NCBI GenBank assembly: GCA_013349405.1
Contig: DUZS01000016.1
Location: 1 to 64,000, forward strand
Direction of reading: 5' to 3'
DNA length: 64,000 nt
DNA from: Desulfuromonadales bacterium
GTDB lineage: Bacteria; Desulfobacterota; Desulfuromonadia; Geobacterales; Pseudopelobacteraceae
In this document: positions 9,188 through 16,301 of the stretch, piece by piece
How the letters are laid out: the number at the start of each line of letters is the position of its first letter
Position numbering within the stretch: position 1 is the stretch's first letter
Notes under the pieces: model-generated
Seen by the model: the letters and a program-made list of their open reading frames with translations, nothing else
Databases searched by the model: none
Told to the model about the DNA's origin: nothing
Program-made: the position numbers and the translations under genes

Positions 9188-9688
9188 ATGACATCAAAGC
9201 CGCCACACATATCCGTTCTGGTGCTCGGAATCGGCAATCTTGTAATGGGTGACGACGGTGTTGGTGTTATGGTCGCCCAGATACTTCAACAAAGGTACCG
9301 GTTTCCTGGCAATGTCGAGATTATGGACGGCGGCACTCTGGGGCTGGATTTACTTCCTAAGCTGGAAAATATTTCTCACCTTATTCTCATTGATGCCGTT
9401 GAGACCGGGGAAAAAGCCGGCACCTGCATGCGGTTGTACGGTCAGGAGCTGCCTATCGCTCTGGAAACAAAGCTTTCGCCTCACCAGATGGGACTTAAGG
9501 ATCTTCTGGCAGTGTCAGAATTAATGGGCCATTCGCCACAAGAGATGGTTTTGATTGGCGTGCAGCCCGGTTCAATCGAGATGGAAATCGGCCTGACACC
9601 GGAAGTTGAGGCCCAAGTCGATACCCTTGTTACGAATGTTCTGACAGAACTAAAAAACTGGGGAGTGTCGGCGTTACCGGTAGCGTGA
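9188..9688 (+). CDS. Hydrogenase maturation protease (HyaD/HybD family)
   Basis: Endopeptidase that trims the large subunit of [NiFe] hydrogenase after nickel insertion. The 166 residues begin with GIGNLVMGDDGVG, where an Asp takes the place of the Glu nickel ligand of E. coli HybD, as in many members. LILIDAVE supplies the second ligand (Asp) and LSPHQMG the third (His). No hydrogenase genes are present in the window, so the substrate is encoded elsewhere. Its stop is followed 22 bases later by a strong terminator. Confidence 0.92.
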   Translation: MTSKPPHISVLVLGIGNLVMGDDGVGVMVAQILQQRYRFPGNVEIMDGGTLGLDLLPKLENISHLILIDAVETGEKAGTCMRLYGQELPIALETKLSPHQMGLKDLLAVSELMGHSPQEMVLIGVQPGSIEMEIGLTPEVEAQVDTLVTNVLTELKNWGVSALPVA

Positions 9689-9710
9689 ATCAAATGTGGA
9701 TTAAATTAAA

Positions 9711-9750
9711 AGAGAGCCCACAGAATTAAAACCTGTGGGCTCTCTTTTTT
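9711..9750. terminator. Bidirectional Rho-independent terminator
   Basis: A 12-bp perfect stem (9711-9722 with 9734-9745: AGAGAGCCCACA and complement), an 11-base loop and a T-run at 9746-9750 on the plus strand. An A-rich stretch before the stem supplies a weaker T-run for the minus strand. It separates the plus-strand hydrogenase-protease unit from the convergent rplI operon. Confidence 0.85.
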
Positions 9751-9768
9751 GCTTTTACAGATGCCGTA

Positions 9769-10212
9769 TTATGCAGCGGCGACAGTTATCTTCAGTGTCG
9801 CGGTAACTTCCGGATGAATCTTCAGGGAAACAGAATACTCACCGGTGTGCTTGATAGCATCGGCAAGAAGGATGCTTTTACGATCGATATCAAAGCCATT
9901 AGACTTTAAGTAGGTTGCTATGTCCATGTTTGTTACTGCGCCGAACAGTTTGCCTTCCTCGCCTGCTTTGTGAGTAAGGACAATCGAGAGGGCTTCCAGT
10001 TTTGCCCCAAGGTTTTTTGCGGACTCAAGTGCCTTGTTCTTTTTGAAGGCCATCTGGCGTTTTGCGTGTTCAAGAGCTTTGGCATTGCCATCTGTGGCAA
10101 CGCTCGCCAGTTTTTTGGGGAGCAGGTAGTTGCGGGCGTACCCGGGGGCTACCTTGACAATGTCACCAATGTGACCCAGCGTGTCGATGTTTTCATTCAG
10201 AATTACTTTCAT
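9769..10212 (-). CDS. rplI: 50S ribosomal protein L9
   Basis: L9 binds the L1-stalk base of 23S rRNA. The 147 residues begin MKVILNENIDTLGHIGDIVKVAPGYARNYLLP, the universal L9 N-domain signature, followed by a long connecting helix and a C-terminal domain. It is the last gene of the minus-strand rpsF-rpsR-DUF2232-rplI operon and is bounded by a strong terminator. Confidence 0.98.
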   Translation of the reverse strand: MKVILNENIDTLGHIGDIVKVAPGYARNYLLPKKLASVATDGNAKALEHAKRQMAFKKNKALESAKNLGAKLEALSIVLTHKAGEEGKLFGAVTNMDIATYLKSNGFDIDRKSILLADAIKHTGEYSVSLKIHPEVTATLKITVAAA

Positions 10213-10245
10213 GTGCTTCTTCTCCTTTCGAGCCTGTTAGTGTGG

Positions 10246-11208
10246 TTACAGGTTTTCCTGTGGTTTCGGGGTTCTGAAATCAACCCATAGATCAAAAATG
10301 CCGACTCCGGCAACGAATGCCAGCAGGTATGGCTGAATAACCAGCATTGTGTAAAATAATATCCGCAGCAGAGCCGGTACGGAGTATTTTTTAATCAGTG
10401 CCGAGACAACAGCCATTCCTTGAAAAAAATACAACATCACAATAATCAACAACAAATTGAGCGCCGGAGTTGTAATCAGCGACAGCGGCAACAAGAGAGT
10501 AAAGCCACACGCAATTAAAAGCCACACAAGCAGATCAGGATTTTTGAACGTCATAAAATCATCGATATGCAGTGTTACGCCTGAATTGGCAGTGGTTTTC
10601 TTTACCAGCATCAGATTGCAGCCGGCAATTACGACAAGCATTGCCGTGAGAAGCGCCGGGTAAAGGCGCTTCAGCAGATCAGCAGCAATTGCCATGGAAC
10701 TCTTGATCAGTTCCAGCTCTTCTCCAGTCACGCCACTTTTTTCGTATAAAGCCACCGCCAGTTTCAAGCTGCCTGATATTTCGGTTGAAACCAGCTGCTG
10801 CAGATTGATGCCCGAAACAGCGCCATAAACAGTTATTCCGGTGGCATAAATCAGCAGGTTTGCCGCTGTCGTCCAAAAAAGCACCCGGCTGCCGCTGATG
10901 CCGCGCAGCAGCAGTTCAGGCATTAACAGACTTATCATGGCGCACATGCCAAGATACAGGACCCCGGCGAAAATTCCGAACAGAGCAGTGATAAGCGCCG
11001 TTGAGCCAAGTGTAACTATGAGTGATGACAGGCGGCCATGAATCAAGCGATTATACGTTGCCGGAAACGGAGCCAAAAGTCCGGAAAAAATTCCGAGAGG
11101 CGGCACGGCAAGGTAGGCTGCAAATAAAACAAACGAACCGACCACGCCCAGAATGGACGCCTTAAGACGAACATACAGGTGGTGGTCGGCAGGTGATGTA
11201 AAGTTCAT
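10246..11208 (-). CDS. DUF2232 multi-pass membrane protein
   Basis: A 320-residue integral membrane protein with about eight hydrophobic segments, several rich in Leu/Ile/Ala (for example near residues 15-35, 55-110, 120-140, 195-215 and 235-310). It fits the DUF2232 family, whose members often sit between rpsR and rplI in Deltaproteobacteria and Firmicutes (YybS-type). Function is unknown. The gap to rpsR is 10 bases, so it is in the ribosomal operon. Confidence 0.88.
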   Translation of the reverse strand: MNFTSPADHHLYVRLKASILGVVGSFVLFAAYLAVPPLGIFSGLLAPFPATYNRLIHGRLSSLIVTLGSTALITALFGIFAGVLYLGMCAMISLLMPELLLRGISGSRVLFWTTAANLLIYATGITVYGAVSGINLQQLVSTEISGSLKLAVALYEKSGVTGEELELIKSSMAIAADLLKRLYPALLTAMLVVIAGCNLMLVKKTTANSGVTLHIDDFMTFKNPDLLVWLLIACGFTLLLPLSLITTPALNLLLIIVMLYFFQGMAVVSALIKKYSVPALLRILFYTMLVIQPYLLAFVAGVGIFDLWVDFRTPKPQENL

Positions 11209-11218
11209 GCAGTTTGTG

Positions 11219-11578
11219 TCAGCTGACTGCGTGATTTGCGGCTATCGGCAGAAGTGCGATATTGCGGGCCCGCTTAATTGCCTCAGTGATGTGCCGCTGA
11301 TGGGCTGCACAGTTCCCGGAAATTCTGCGTGGAACGATTTTACCGCGCTCTGTAATGAAAAAACGGAGTGTACGGGGTTCTTTGTAATCAATAGTCAGGT
11401 TTTTTTCAGCGCAAAACCGGCATACTTTGCGGCGCTGAAACGGGCGCCTCTTGCGTGCTCCTCCAGGACCACCAGGGCCGCCGCCTGCCGGGCGCTGACC
11501 GGGACCGCCTGCCGGGCGCTGTCCGGAGCTCGCAGGACGTTGATATGATGATGTCGTTGCTGGTCTTTCGTCACTCAT
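11219..11578 (-). CDS. rpsR: 30S ribosomal protein S18 with repeat-rich N-terminal extension
   Basis: The C-terminal 75 residues are canonical S18: [46 protein letters not shown] and [14 protein letters not shown]. The CxxC and CxxH pairs suggest the zinc-binding form. The first ~45 residues are an unusual low-complexity extension with three copies of a QRPA-plus-Gly/Pro unit. The GC-rich DNA coding it is internally repetitive. Typical S18 is 75-95 residues against 119 here. The start ATG is preceded by GGAGG. It pairs with S6 from the upstream gene. Confidence 0.96.
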   Translation of the reverse strand: MSDERPATTSSYQRPASSGQRPAGGPGQRPAGGGPGGPGGARKRRPFQRRKVCRFCAEKNLTIDYKEPRTLRFFITERGKIVPRRISGNCAAHQRHITEAIKRARNIALLPIAANHAVS

Positions 11579-11599
11579 GAGTGTATCTCCTCCAGTAAA

Positions 11600-11986
11600 T
11601 TATTCGGCGGCTTCTTCAGCGGCGGATGGTTCTTCGACGTCTTCTTCAACTGCTACTTCAGTGAGATCAACTTTTTTCTCCGGTGCGATGCGCTCCGGCA
11701 GGTCAGTGATGTTGACACTCTGATAGCGCAGCACTTTTTCGTCGAGCCTCAAGCGGCGCTCAAGTTCAGCAATCAAAGCGCTTTCACCATCAAAACGGAG
11801 ATAGTAGTATCGACCCCTGGCAGACTTCTTGATAGGGTAGGCCAGTTTCCTGATACCCCAGTCATCCATCCTTAAGCACTCGCCCTTATACGACGAGATG
11901 ACGTCCTGAGCCTTTGCGGTGACGGACTTGATCTCGTCTTCGCTCAGTTCAGGCTGGAGGATAAAAATTGTTTCATACTTCCTCAT
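11600..11986 (-). CDS. rpsF: 30S ribosomal protein S6
   Basis: S6 forms a heterodimer with S18 on the central domain of 16S rRNA. I start at ATG 11986 because GGAGGAT lies 8 bases upstream and the protein then begins MRKYETIFILQPELSEDE, as expected. The 128 residues include WGIRKLAYPIKKSARGRYYYLRF, then an acidic Glu-rich tail from about residue 100. It is the first gene of the operon with rpsR. Confidence 0.97.
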   Translation of the reverse strand: MRKYETIFILQPELSEDEIKSVTAKAQDVISSYKGECLRMDDWGIRKLAYPIKKSARGRYYYLRFDGESALIAELERRLRLDEKVLRYQSVNITDLPERIAPEKKVDLTEVAVEEDVEEPSAAEEAAE

Positions 11987-12062
11987 GTTGGTAATCCTCC
12001 TCACGGATTCAAGCCCCGGTCTTAGCCGGAGCAAGGAGATTTCGGCAAAGATGCCGTCTTTA
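11987..12062 (-). promoter_or_regulatory. Structured rpsF leader, possible S6:S18 autoregulatory site
   Basis: The minus-strand leader before rpsF can fold into at least one hairpin: CTCCGG pairing with CCGGGG around a CTAAGA loop (12014-12031 on the plus strand). A second short stem of GGCATCTTTGCC lies near 12045-12056. In many bacteria an S6:S18-binding structure with a CCG element sits in this leader. I see CCG-bearing structure but cannot show the exact consensus by eye. Confidence 0.25.
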
Positions 12063-12110
12063 AAAGAACAACCCTTTTACTCTGTTTCTGCGTAAAGTGC
12101 AACATAATCT

Positions 12111-13010
12111 TTATGAATGTTCTACAGCAAGCGACCGTCGTACTGCATCATCGTACGAAGTCAACGTGAGTGGAATAAGCTCGCGGATGGTATGTTCCCG
12201 GCAGATTACTTCATTTTTAAGCCCCTCAATCAGAGGCATTGAAACTGATGGCGCGACCGGCGTTATAAAACCGACCCAGTAGGATGACAGCCGGGGGGTC
12301 AGTACCGGTACCGGCAGGATATAGAGATTACGTCCCCTGATCCGGCCGAAACGCTCCATCATCTCCTTGTAGGTGATGACATCCGGTCCACCGATGTCAA
12401 ACGTTCCGCCGCTTGTGCGCTCATCCTTCATACAGCCGACCAGATAGCTGATAACGTCTTCTACCGCAATCGGCTGACAGAGGGTCGTTACCCAGCGCGG
12501 GGTGATCATGACCGGCAACCGTTCGACCAGTGCCTTGACCATCTCGAACGAGGCGCCACCGGCACCGATGATGATGGCGGCGCGCAGAAAGGTGGTGGCA
12601 AATTTTCCAGAGCGCAGGATGTCCGCGACTTCCAGGCGGCTCTTCAAATGTTCGGAAAGGTCGTCTCCGGTTTCCCCGAGGCCACCCAGATAGATGACCC
12701 GCCGGACGGCGGCTTTTTCTGCGGCCCGGACAAAATTTTCGGCAGCATCACGGTCACGGCGTTCGAAACCGGCCCGTCCACCTGCCATGGCGTGTACCAG
12801 ATAATAGGCGGTGTCAACGCCCGCCATTGCCGCCGTCAATGTCGAGGGTTCCAATAGATCGCCCTGCACGGTTTCGATGCCCTCTTCAACAACGGCAGCC
12901 GCCTTCCGGACCATGCAGCGCAGTTGCACGTCTTCAGCGAGGAGAGCACGGGTCAGCAGTCGCCCGATAAAGCCGTTTGCACCGGTTACAAGCACTATTT
13001 TTCGGCTCAT
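12111..13010 (-). CDS. NAD(P)-binding atypical SDR / NmrA-like protein
   Basis: A 299-residue Rossmann-fold protein with the nucleotide-binding motif VTGANGFIGRLL at residues 7-18 and the VQGDLLEP strand turn. It is most like the YbjT/complex-I NDUFA9-type atypical SDRs, which often lack a full YxxxK catalytic pair. Its substrate is unknown. The stop-start overlap (ATGA) with the DUF1499 gene upstream shows coupling. Together with the UbiB-type kinase further upstream, a role near quinone or membrane-lipid metabolism is possible, but this is inference from context. Confidence 0.85.
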   Translation of the reverse strand: MSRKIVLVTGANGFIGRLLTRALLAEDVQLRCMVRKAAAVVEEGIETVQGDLLEPSTLTAAMAGVDTAYYLVHAMAGGRAGFERRDRDAAENFVRAAEKAAVRRVIYLGGLGETGDDLSEHLKSRLEVADILRSGKFATTFLRAAIIIGAGGASFEMVKALVERLPVMITPRWVTTLCQPIAVEDVISYLVGCMKDERTSGGTFDIGGPDVITYKEMMERFGRIRGRNLYILPVPVLTPRLSSYWVGFITPVAPSVSMPLIEGLKNEVICREHTIRELIPLTLTSYDDAVRRSLAVEHS

Positions 13011-13450
13011 TGCTGTACCTCCGTGATAAGAAACTGACGGCGGATTTCCTCCATGCGGCTGCGGTTTTTACCCAGGTCGGAATAGCCGAGGCGTGAAGCG
13101 GAGCGGAGCTGTATGACACCCCCTGTCCGGTCGAGCAGGAATTCGCCATCATCAACAAAAAGAGTTGTGCGCAGTTCCACACGCAGATAGTCAGGTTTCT
13201 CTTCAATAATAGTGGTGTCACCGCGTTGGCCAAACACCCGTTTCAAACGGGCAAAAGCATTGTCGGGATTGCCGCTGAAGGTCAGCGGTGCAATCCTGTG
13301 TTTTTCATCGTCAGCCTGGCTTGACACGCAGTTGGGAGAAGCGGGGCAGGGGGCAAGTACATTACCGGTCGCTCCCAGGTTATTCGGGCGTTCGCCGGCA
13401 CAGCCAAACATTCCCAGTAGACCGATTGTCATGATCAGTATTTTCCTCAT
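13007..13450 (-). CDS. DUF1499 lipoprotein
   Basis: A 147-residue protein with a signal peptide and probable lipobox ending at Cys17 (LLGMFGC). The DUF1499 segments LAPCPASPNCVSSQA and the central VELRTTLFVDDGEFLLD follow, with LRSASRLGYSDLGKNRSRMEEI near the C-terminus. Function is unknown; it is predicted to be anchored at the inner or outer membrane facing the periplasm. It overlaps the SDR gene downstream by 4 bases, and the UbiB-type gene ends 7 bases upstream. Confidence 0.87.
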   Translation of the reverse strand: MRKILIMTIGLLGMFGCAGERPNNLGATGNVLAPCPASPNCVSSQADDEKHRIAPLTFSGNPDNAFARLKRVFGQRGDTTIIEEKPDYLRVELRTTLFVDDGEFLLDRTGGVIQLRSASRLGYSDLGKNRSRMEEIRRQFLITEVQQ

Positions 13451-13457
13451 AATCGGA

Positions 13458-15032
13458 TTATAGCTCCTTGCTCCACCAGAACAGCCGCACTGCCGCCCCG
13501 CCGAAACAGGCGAGCGACAGCCAATCTGCGGCGGGATGATGAACCCCCTTCAGGTAAAATGCAAGTGCAACCAGCAGGGCGATCCAGGCAAGCTGCTGCA
13601 GCCAGCGGTGCAGAGATCTTAAAAAATAACGGCGATCCTCTTCCGCCAGATGTACTGACAGATCACCCTGATAGGCGGTGTCAACGAGATGGCGGAATTT
13701 TACCATGGTCAACGGCAGTTGCTGCAGTTCATGACTGACCACTCCCCAGAGAGTGCCCTGTTCACCGAGGGCACGGGGCAGACTGCCTTTCAAAATGGGC
13801 AGGATATCCTTGATGCCGTTGAAATTTTCAATATAACTGGTGCCGAGCCCTTCAATGATGGAGCTTGCCCGCATGACGTAGATGATCTCCTGGGGGAGTT
13901 TGAAGGGATACTCTTTCAGGGCGCCCATGACGCCGAACGCCAGCTCCTGCATCGATGTGGCGCTGAGGTGGGAGCTGTCGAAGATACGGAAAATCTCTTC
14001 GGCAAGCTCGGCGAGTTCATTCTGGGGGACACTGTCGGTAACGATGCCGAGTGTGCGGCTCGCATGTACCAGGAGCTCAAAGTCCCTCTCGTAGGCGGCA
14101 TTCACCATGTTAATCATGGCGAGCCGGGTTGTATTGGAGATCCGGCTGACCATGCCGAAATCGAGCAGCACCAACTCACCGTCGGGTGTCACCAAAAGAT
14201 TGCCGGGGTGCGGGTCGGCATGAAAAAAGCCTTTCACCAGCATCTGCTCGGTGTAGAACAGCACCAGTTTTTCCATTAATCCGGCAAAGGCTATATTCAA
14301 CCGCTGCAAGCCTTCCCGGTCATCAAAACGATACCCCTCCTCAAAGCTCATTACCAGGGCATCCTGCGAACTGACTTGAGGATACGGAGTCGGCATGCGT
14401 ATCCCTGAAGATGGATACGCCTGGCGAAAGCGCTCCAGATTGGTCAGCTCGGCCGCCATGTCAACTTCCTTCAGGATGGTGCGCCGGAACGCTGATAATA
14501 CCGCTTCGATGGAGTTGCGGGTGTATTCGGAAAAGAGAGGCCGAAGCAGTGCCAAAAACCAGCCAAGCAGGCGGATATCCTCCCGCACCACCAGTTCGAT
14601 CCGGTTGCGGCGCAGCTTGACCGCCACCTGAGCGCCATTGTGCAAGCGGGCCCGGTGAACCTGTCCGATGGAGGCGCAGGCAAACGGCACCTGATCGAAG
14701 CAGCTGAAACAGTCACGCGCTCCGAATGCCCGTGCGTATACCTCCTGAAAATCGAGCTCCGTCATCGCCGGTAACTGGTCATGCAGTTGCCGCAGCGACT
14801 CGAGATAGCGCTCATCAAAGAAATCAGCCCGCGTGGCAAGCACCTGGGCCAGCTTGATGAAACTGGCTCCCAGCTGTTCAATAGCTGATACCAGATGTTC
14901 CGGAGCGAGCGGATACAAGCGCAGCCAACTGGGACGGCGACGGATCAGCAGGAAAATAGTCACAAGGACACGAAAGACAGTATATATCCTGGCTGGATGA
15001 TACAGGCGGATGATCAGGGCAAAACTGCTCAC
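13458..15032 (-). CDS. ABC1/UbiB-family atypical kinase
   Basis: UbiB/ADCK-type ATPase-kinase related to proteins that support ubiquinone biosynthesis or quinone/lipid handling. I choose GTG 15032, which follows the upstream stop by 4 bases (an in-frame ATG at 15119 would overlap it). The 524 residues show FIKLAQVLATRADFF, where KxGQ of the family reads KxAQ. FACASIGQVHRA is the Ala-rich loop, VAVKLRR holds the Lys, HADPHPGNLLV the catalytic Asp/Asn, and LLDFGMV replaces DFG. Two membrane segments lie at the C-terminus (about 475-520). The phasin-like gene is immediately upstream. Confidence 0.9.
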   Translation of the reverse strand: MSSFALIIRLYHPARIYTVFRVLVTIFLLIRRRPSWLRLYPLAPEHLVSAIEQLGASFIKLAQVLATRADFFDERYLESLRQLHDQLPAMTELDFQEVYARAFGARDCFSCFDQVPFACASIGQVHRARLHNGAQVAVKLRRNRIELVVREDIRLLGWFLALLRPLFSEYTRNSIEAVLSAFRRTILKEVDMAAELTNLERFRQAYPSSGIRMPTPYPQVSSQDALVMSFEEGYRFDDREGLQRLNIAFAGLMEKLVLFYTEQMLVKGFFHADPHPGNLLVTPDGELVLLDFGMVSRISNTTRLAMINMVNAAYERDFELLVHASRTLGIVTDSVPQNELAELAEEIFRIFDSSHLSATSMQELAFGVMGALKEYPFKLPQEIIYVMRASSIIEGLGTSYIENFNGIKDILPILKGSLPRALGEQGTLWGVVSHELQQLPLTMVKFRHLVDTAYQGDLSVHLAEEDRRYFLRSLHRWLQQLAWIALLVALAFYLKGVHHPAADWLSLACFGGAAVRLFWWSKEL

Positions 15033-15036
15033 CTGA

Positions 15037-15330
15037 TCAGGACTGCCCCTGACGCAGCGCTGCCACTTCAGCCCGTAACGCCTCGACATCGGTGCGGGTG
15101 GCGAGACCCAACTCGTCAATAGCTTCTTTCAGCAACTCTTTAATTCTTCCCTTAACCTGCTCCCGCTCTTCGCTCCCTTTAGACACAGCCTGATCGAAGA
15201 ACTCGCGGGCCTTGCGGTCGCTCTCCCCGCTGCAGCTCCGGGCCGCTTCCCCCGCCTGCTCGATCTTTTCCTTGGCCATCAAGGCGCTGCCAAGGCCGAA
15301 GTAAAACAGTTGCTCCAGTTTATCTTTCAT
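15037..15330 (-). CDS. Phasin-like / PHA-granule-type coiled-coil protein
   Basis: A 97-residue highly charged helical protein: KLEQLFYFGLGSALMAKEKIEQAGEA at the N-terminus, a Glu/Lys-rich middle and the terminal heptad-like TRTDVEALRAEVAALRQG. This layout matches the short phasin-like (PhaF/PhaI, DUF of polyhydroxyalkanoate systems) proteins commonly found next to UbiB-type kinases. No PHA synthase is in the window, so granule association is not shown. It overlaps the small gene upstream by 11 bases. Confidence 0.72.
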   Translation of the reverse strand: MKDKLEQLFYFGLGSALMAKEKIEQAGEAARSCSGESDRKAREFFDQAVSKGSEEREQVKGRIKELLKEAIDELGLATRTDVEALRAEVAALRQGQS

Positions 15331-15598
15331 GGTGTTGGTCTCCCTTGTTGCTGGTGCGGCGGTGGTTCAGTTCCGCCAGGATACATTCGTACGCTGCAAT
15401 CGATGCGGAAAGCCCGGCATCGCCAATGGCGCCTCTTCCGGTCCAATCATTTCCCTGTCTGATGTACATGTTTTTTAAAATTCCGCGTATATACGGCTCC
15501 GCGCGTTCACGATCCTGCTGTACCATTTTGACCAGTGAGTTGTACACAGAATCAAACTCTTCGTCATAGCGATTATCGATAAATTCAGTCATGGACAT
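15320..15598 (-). CDS. Small hypothetical protein
   Basis: 92 residues starting MSMTEFIDNRYDEEF. The ATG at 15598 is chosen because AGGAG lies 7 bases upstream; an in-frame ATG further out at 15733 has no site. The sequence is a soluble, helix-prone acidic protein without Cys clusters or membrane segments, and I recognise no family. It is probably the first gene of the minus-strand set phasin-UbiB-DUF1499-SDR, given the 11-base overlap with the phasin-like gene. Confidence 0.65.
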   Translation of the reverse strand: MSMTEFIDNRYDEEFDSVYNSLVKMVQQDRERAEPYIRGILKNMYIRQGNDWTGRGAIGDAGLSASIAAYECILAELNHRRTSNKGDQHHER

Positions 15599-15789
15599 AC
15601 GGTTACTCCTGAAAATCAGATTCAGCGACTGTTTGGTGAGCAGATTTTTTTGTGGATAAAAAATTGATATACACATAGTCTTAAACGCTTTTTGTTTTTT
15701 GTCTAGGACAAAACTGCCCTCTGATGCAGGCATGGCGTAACAACTGTAAATAGTACACCTCTCAAATCATACAAAAAAGGAGCAGCACT

Positions 15790-16161
15790 ATGAAATTTTC
15801 TGAACTGTTTACCAACCCGGGCCTTGGAATCATGTCTACCGCCGCCGCTGATGGCAGCGTCAACAGTGCCGTCTATTCCCGTCCCCACGTCATCGATGAA
15901 ACAACCCTCGTCTGGGGTATGACCGACAGGCGTACGTATCGGAATATCTGCGAGAATCGTCACGCTTCTTTCCTCTTCAAAACGGGCAGTCCCGGTTTCA
16001 GCGGGGTTCGCCTGACGCTTGAGCTGATCAGAACCGAAGAGGAGGGCGAACTGCTGAACACGATAAAAGCAAATACCGATGTGGTGGTCGGCCCGCTTGC
16101 CGGTGCTGCCGTAACCCATGCAGCCTGGTTCACGGTAACAGAGATCAGGAATTTGATTTAA
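15790..16161 (+). CDS. FMN-binding split-barrel (PNPOx-like) protein
   Basis: A 123-residue protein of the pyridoxamine-phosphate-oxidase-like flavin fold: FTNPGLGIMSTAAADGSVNSAVYSRPHVID at the N-terminus, then LVWGMTDRRTYRNICENRHASFLF. Such small stand-alone proteins bind FMN or F420-like cofactors; its substrate is unknown. AGGAG lies 7 bases before the ATG. It is divergent from the 92-residue gene and about 140 bases upstream of the P-type ATPase gene. Confidence 0.83.
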   Translation: MKFSELFTNPGLGIMSTAAADGSVNSAVYSRPHVIDETTLVWGMTDRRTYRNICENRHASFLFKTGSPGFSGVRLTLELIRTEEEGELLNTIKANTDVVVGPLAGAAVTHAAWFTVTEIRNLI

Positions 16162-16301
16162 AAGAGAAGGAGTCGGGGTTTTTGCATTCGGGTCTGGCGG
16201 GACAGTAACGGCATTGTTATGGTATGCTGTCACTGCCGCAGGGATAGAATAGTGAACTTCACGATAAGATGTGACTTTTTATTGAAGGGAAACAGAGTGT
16301 A

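Noticed and set aside
9188-9688. Local hydrogenase operon
   Set aside because: Only the maturation protease is present; no structural or other maturation genes lie within the window.
12097-12282. Plus-strand open frames opposite the SDR, UbiB and P-type ATPase genes
   Set aside because: They are antisense to strongly conserved genes, have no family similarity and follow from high third-position GC.
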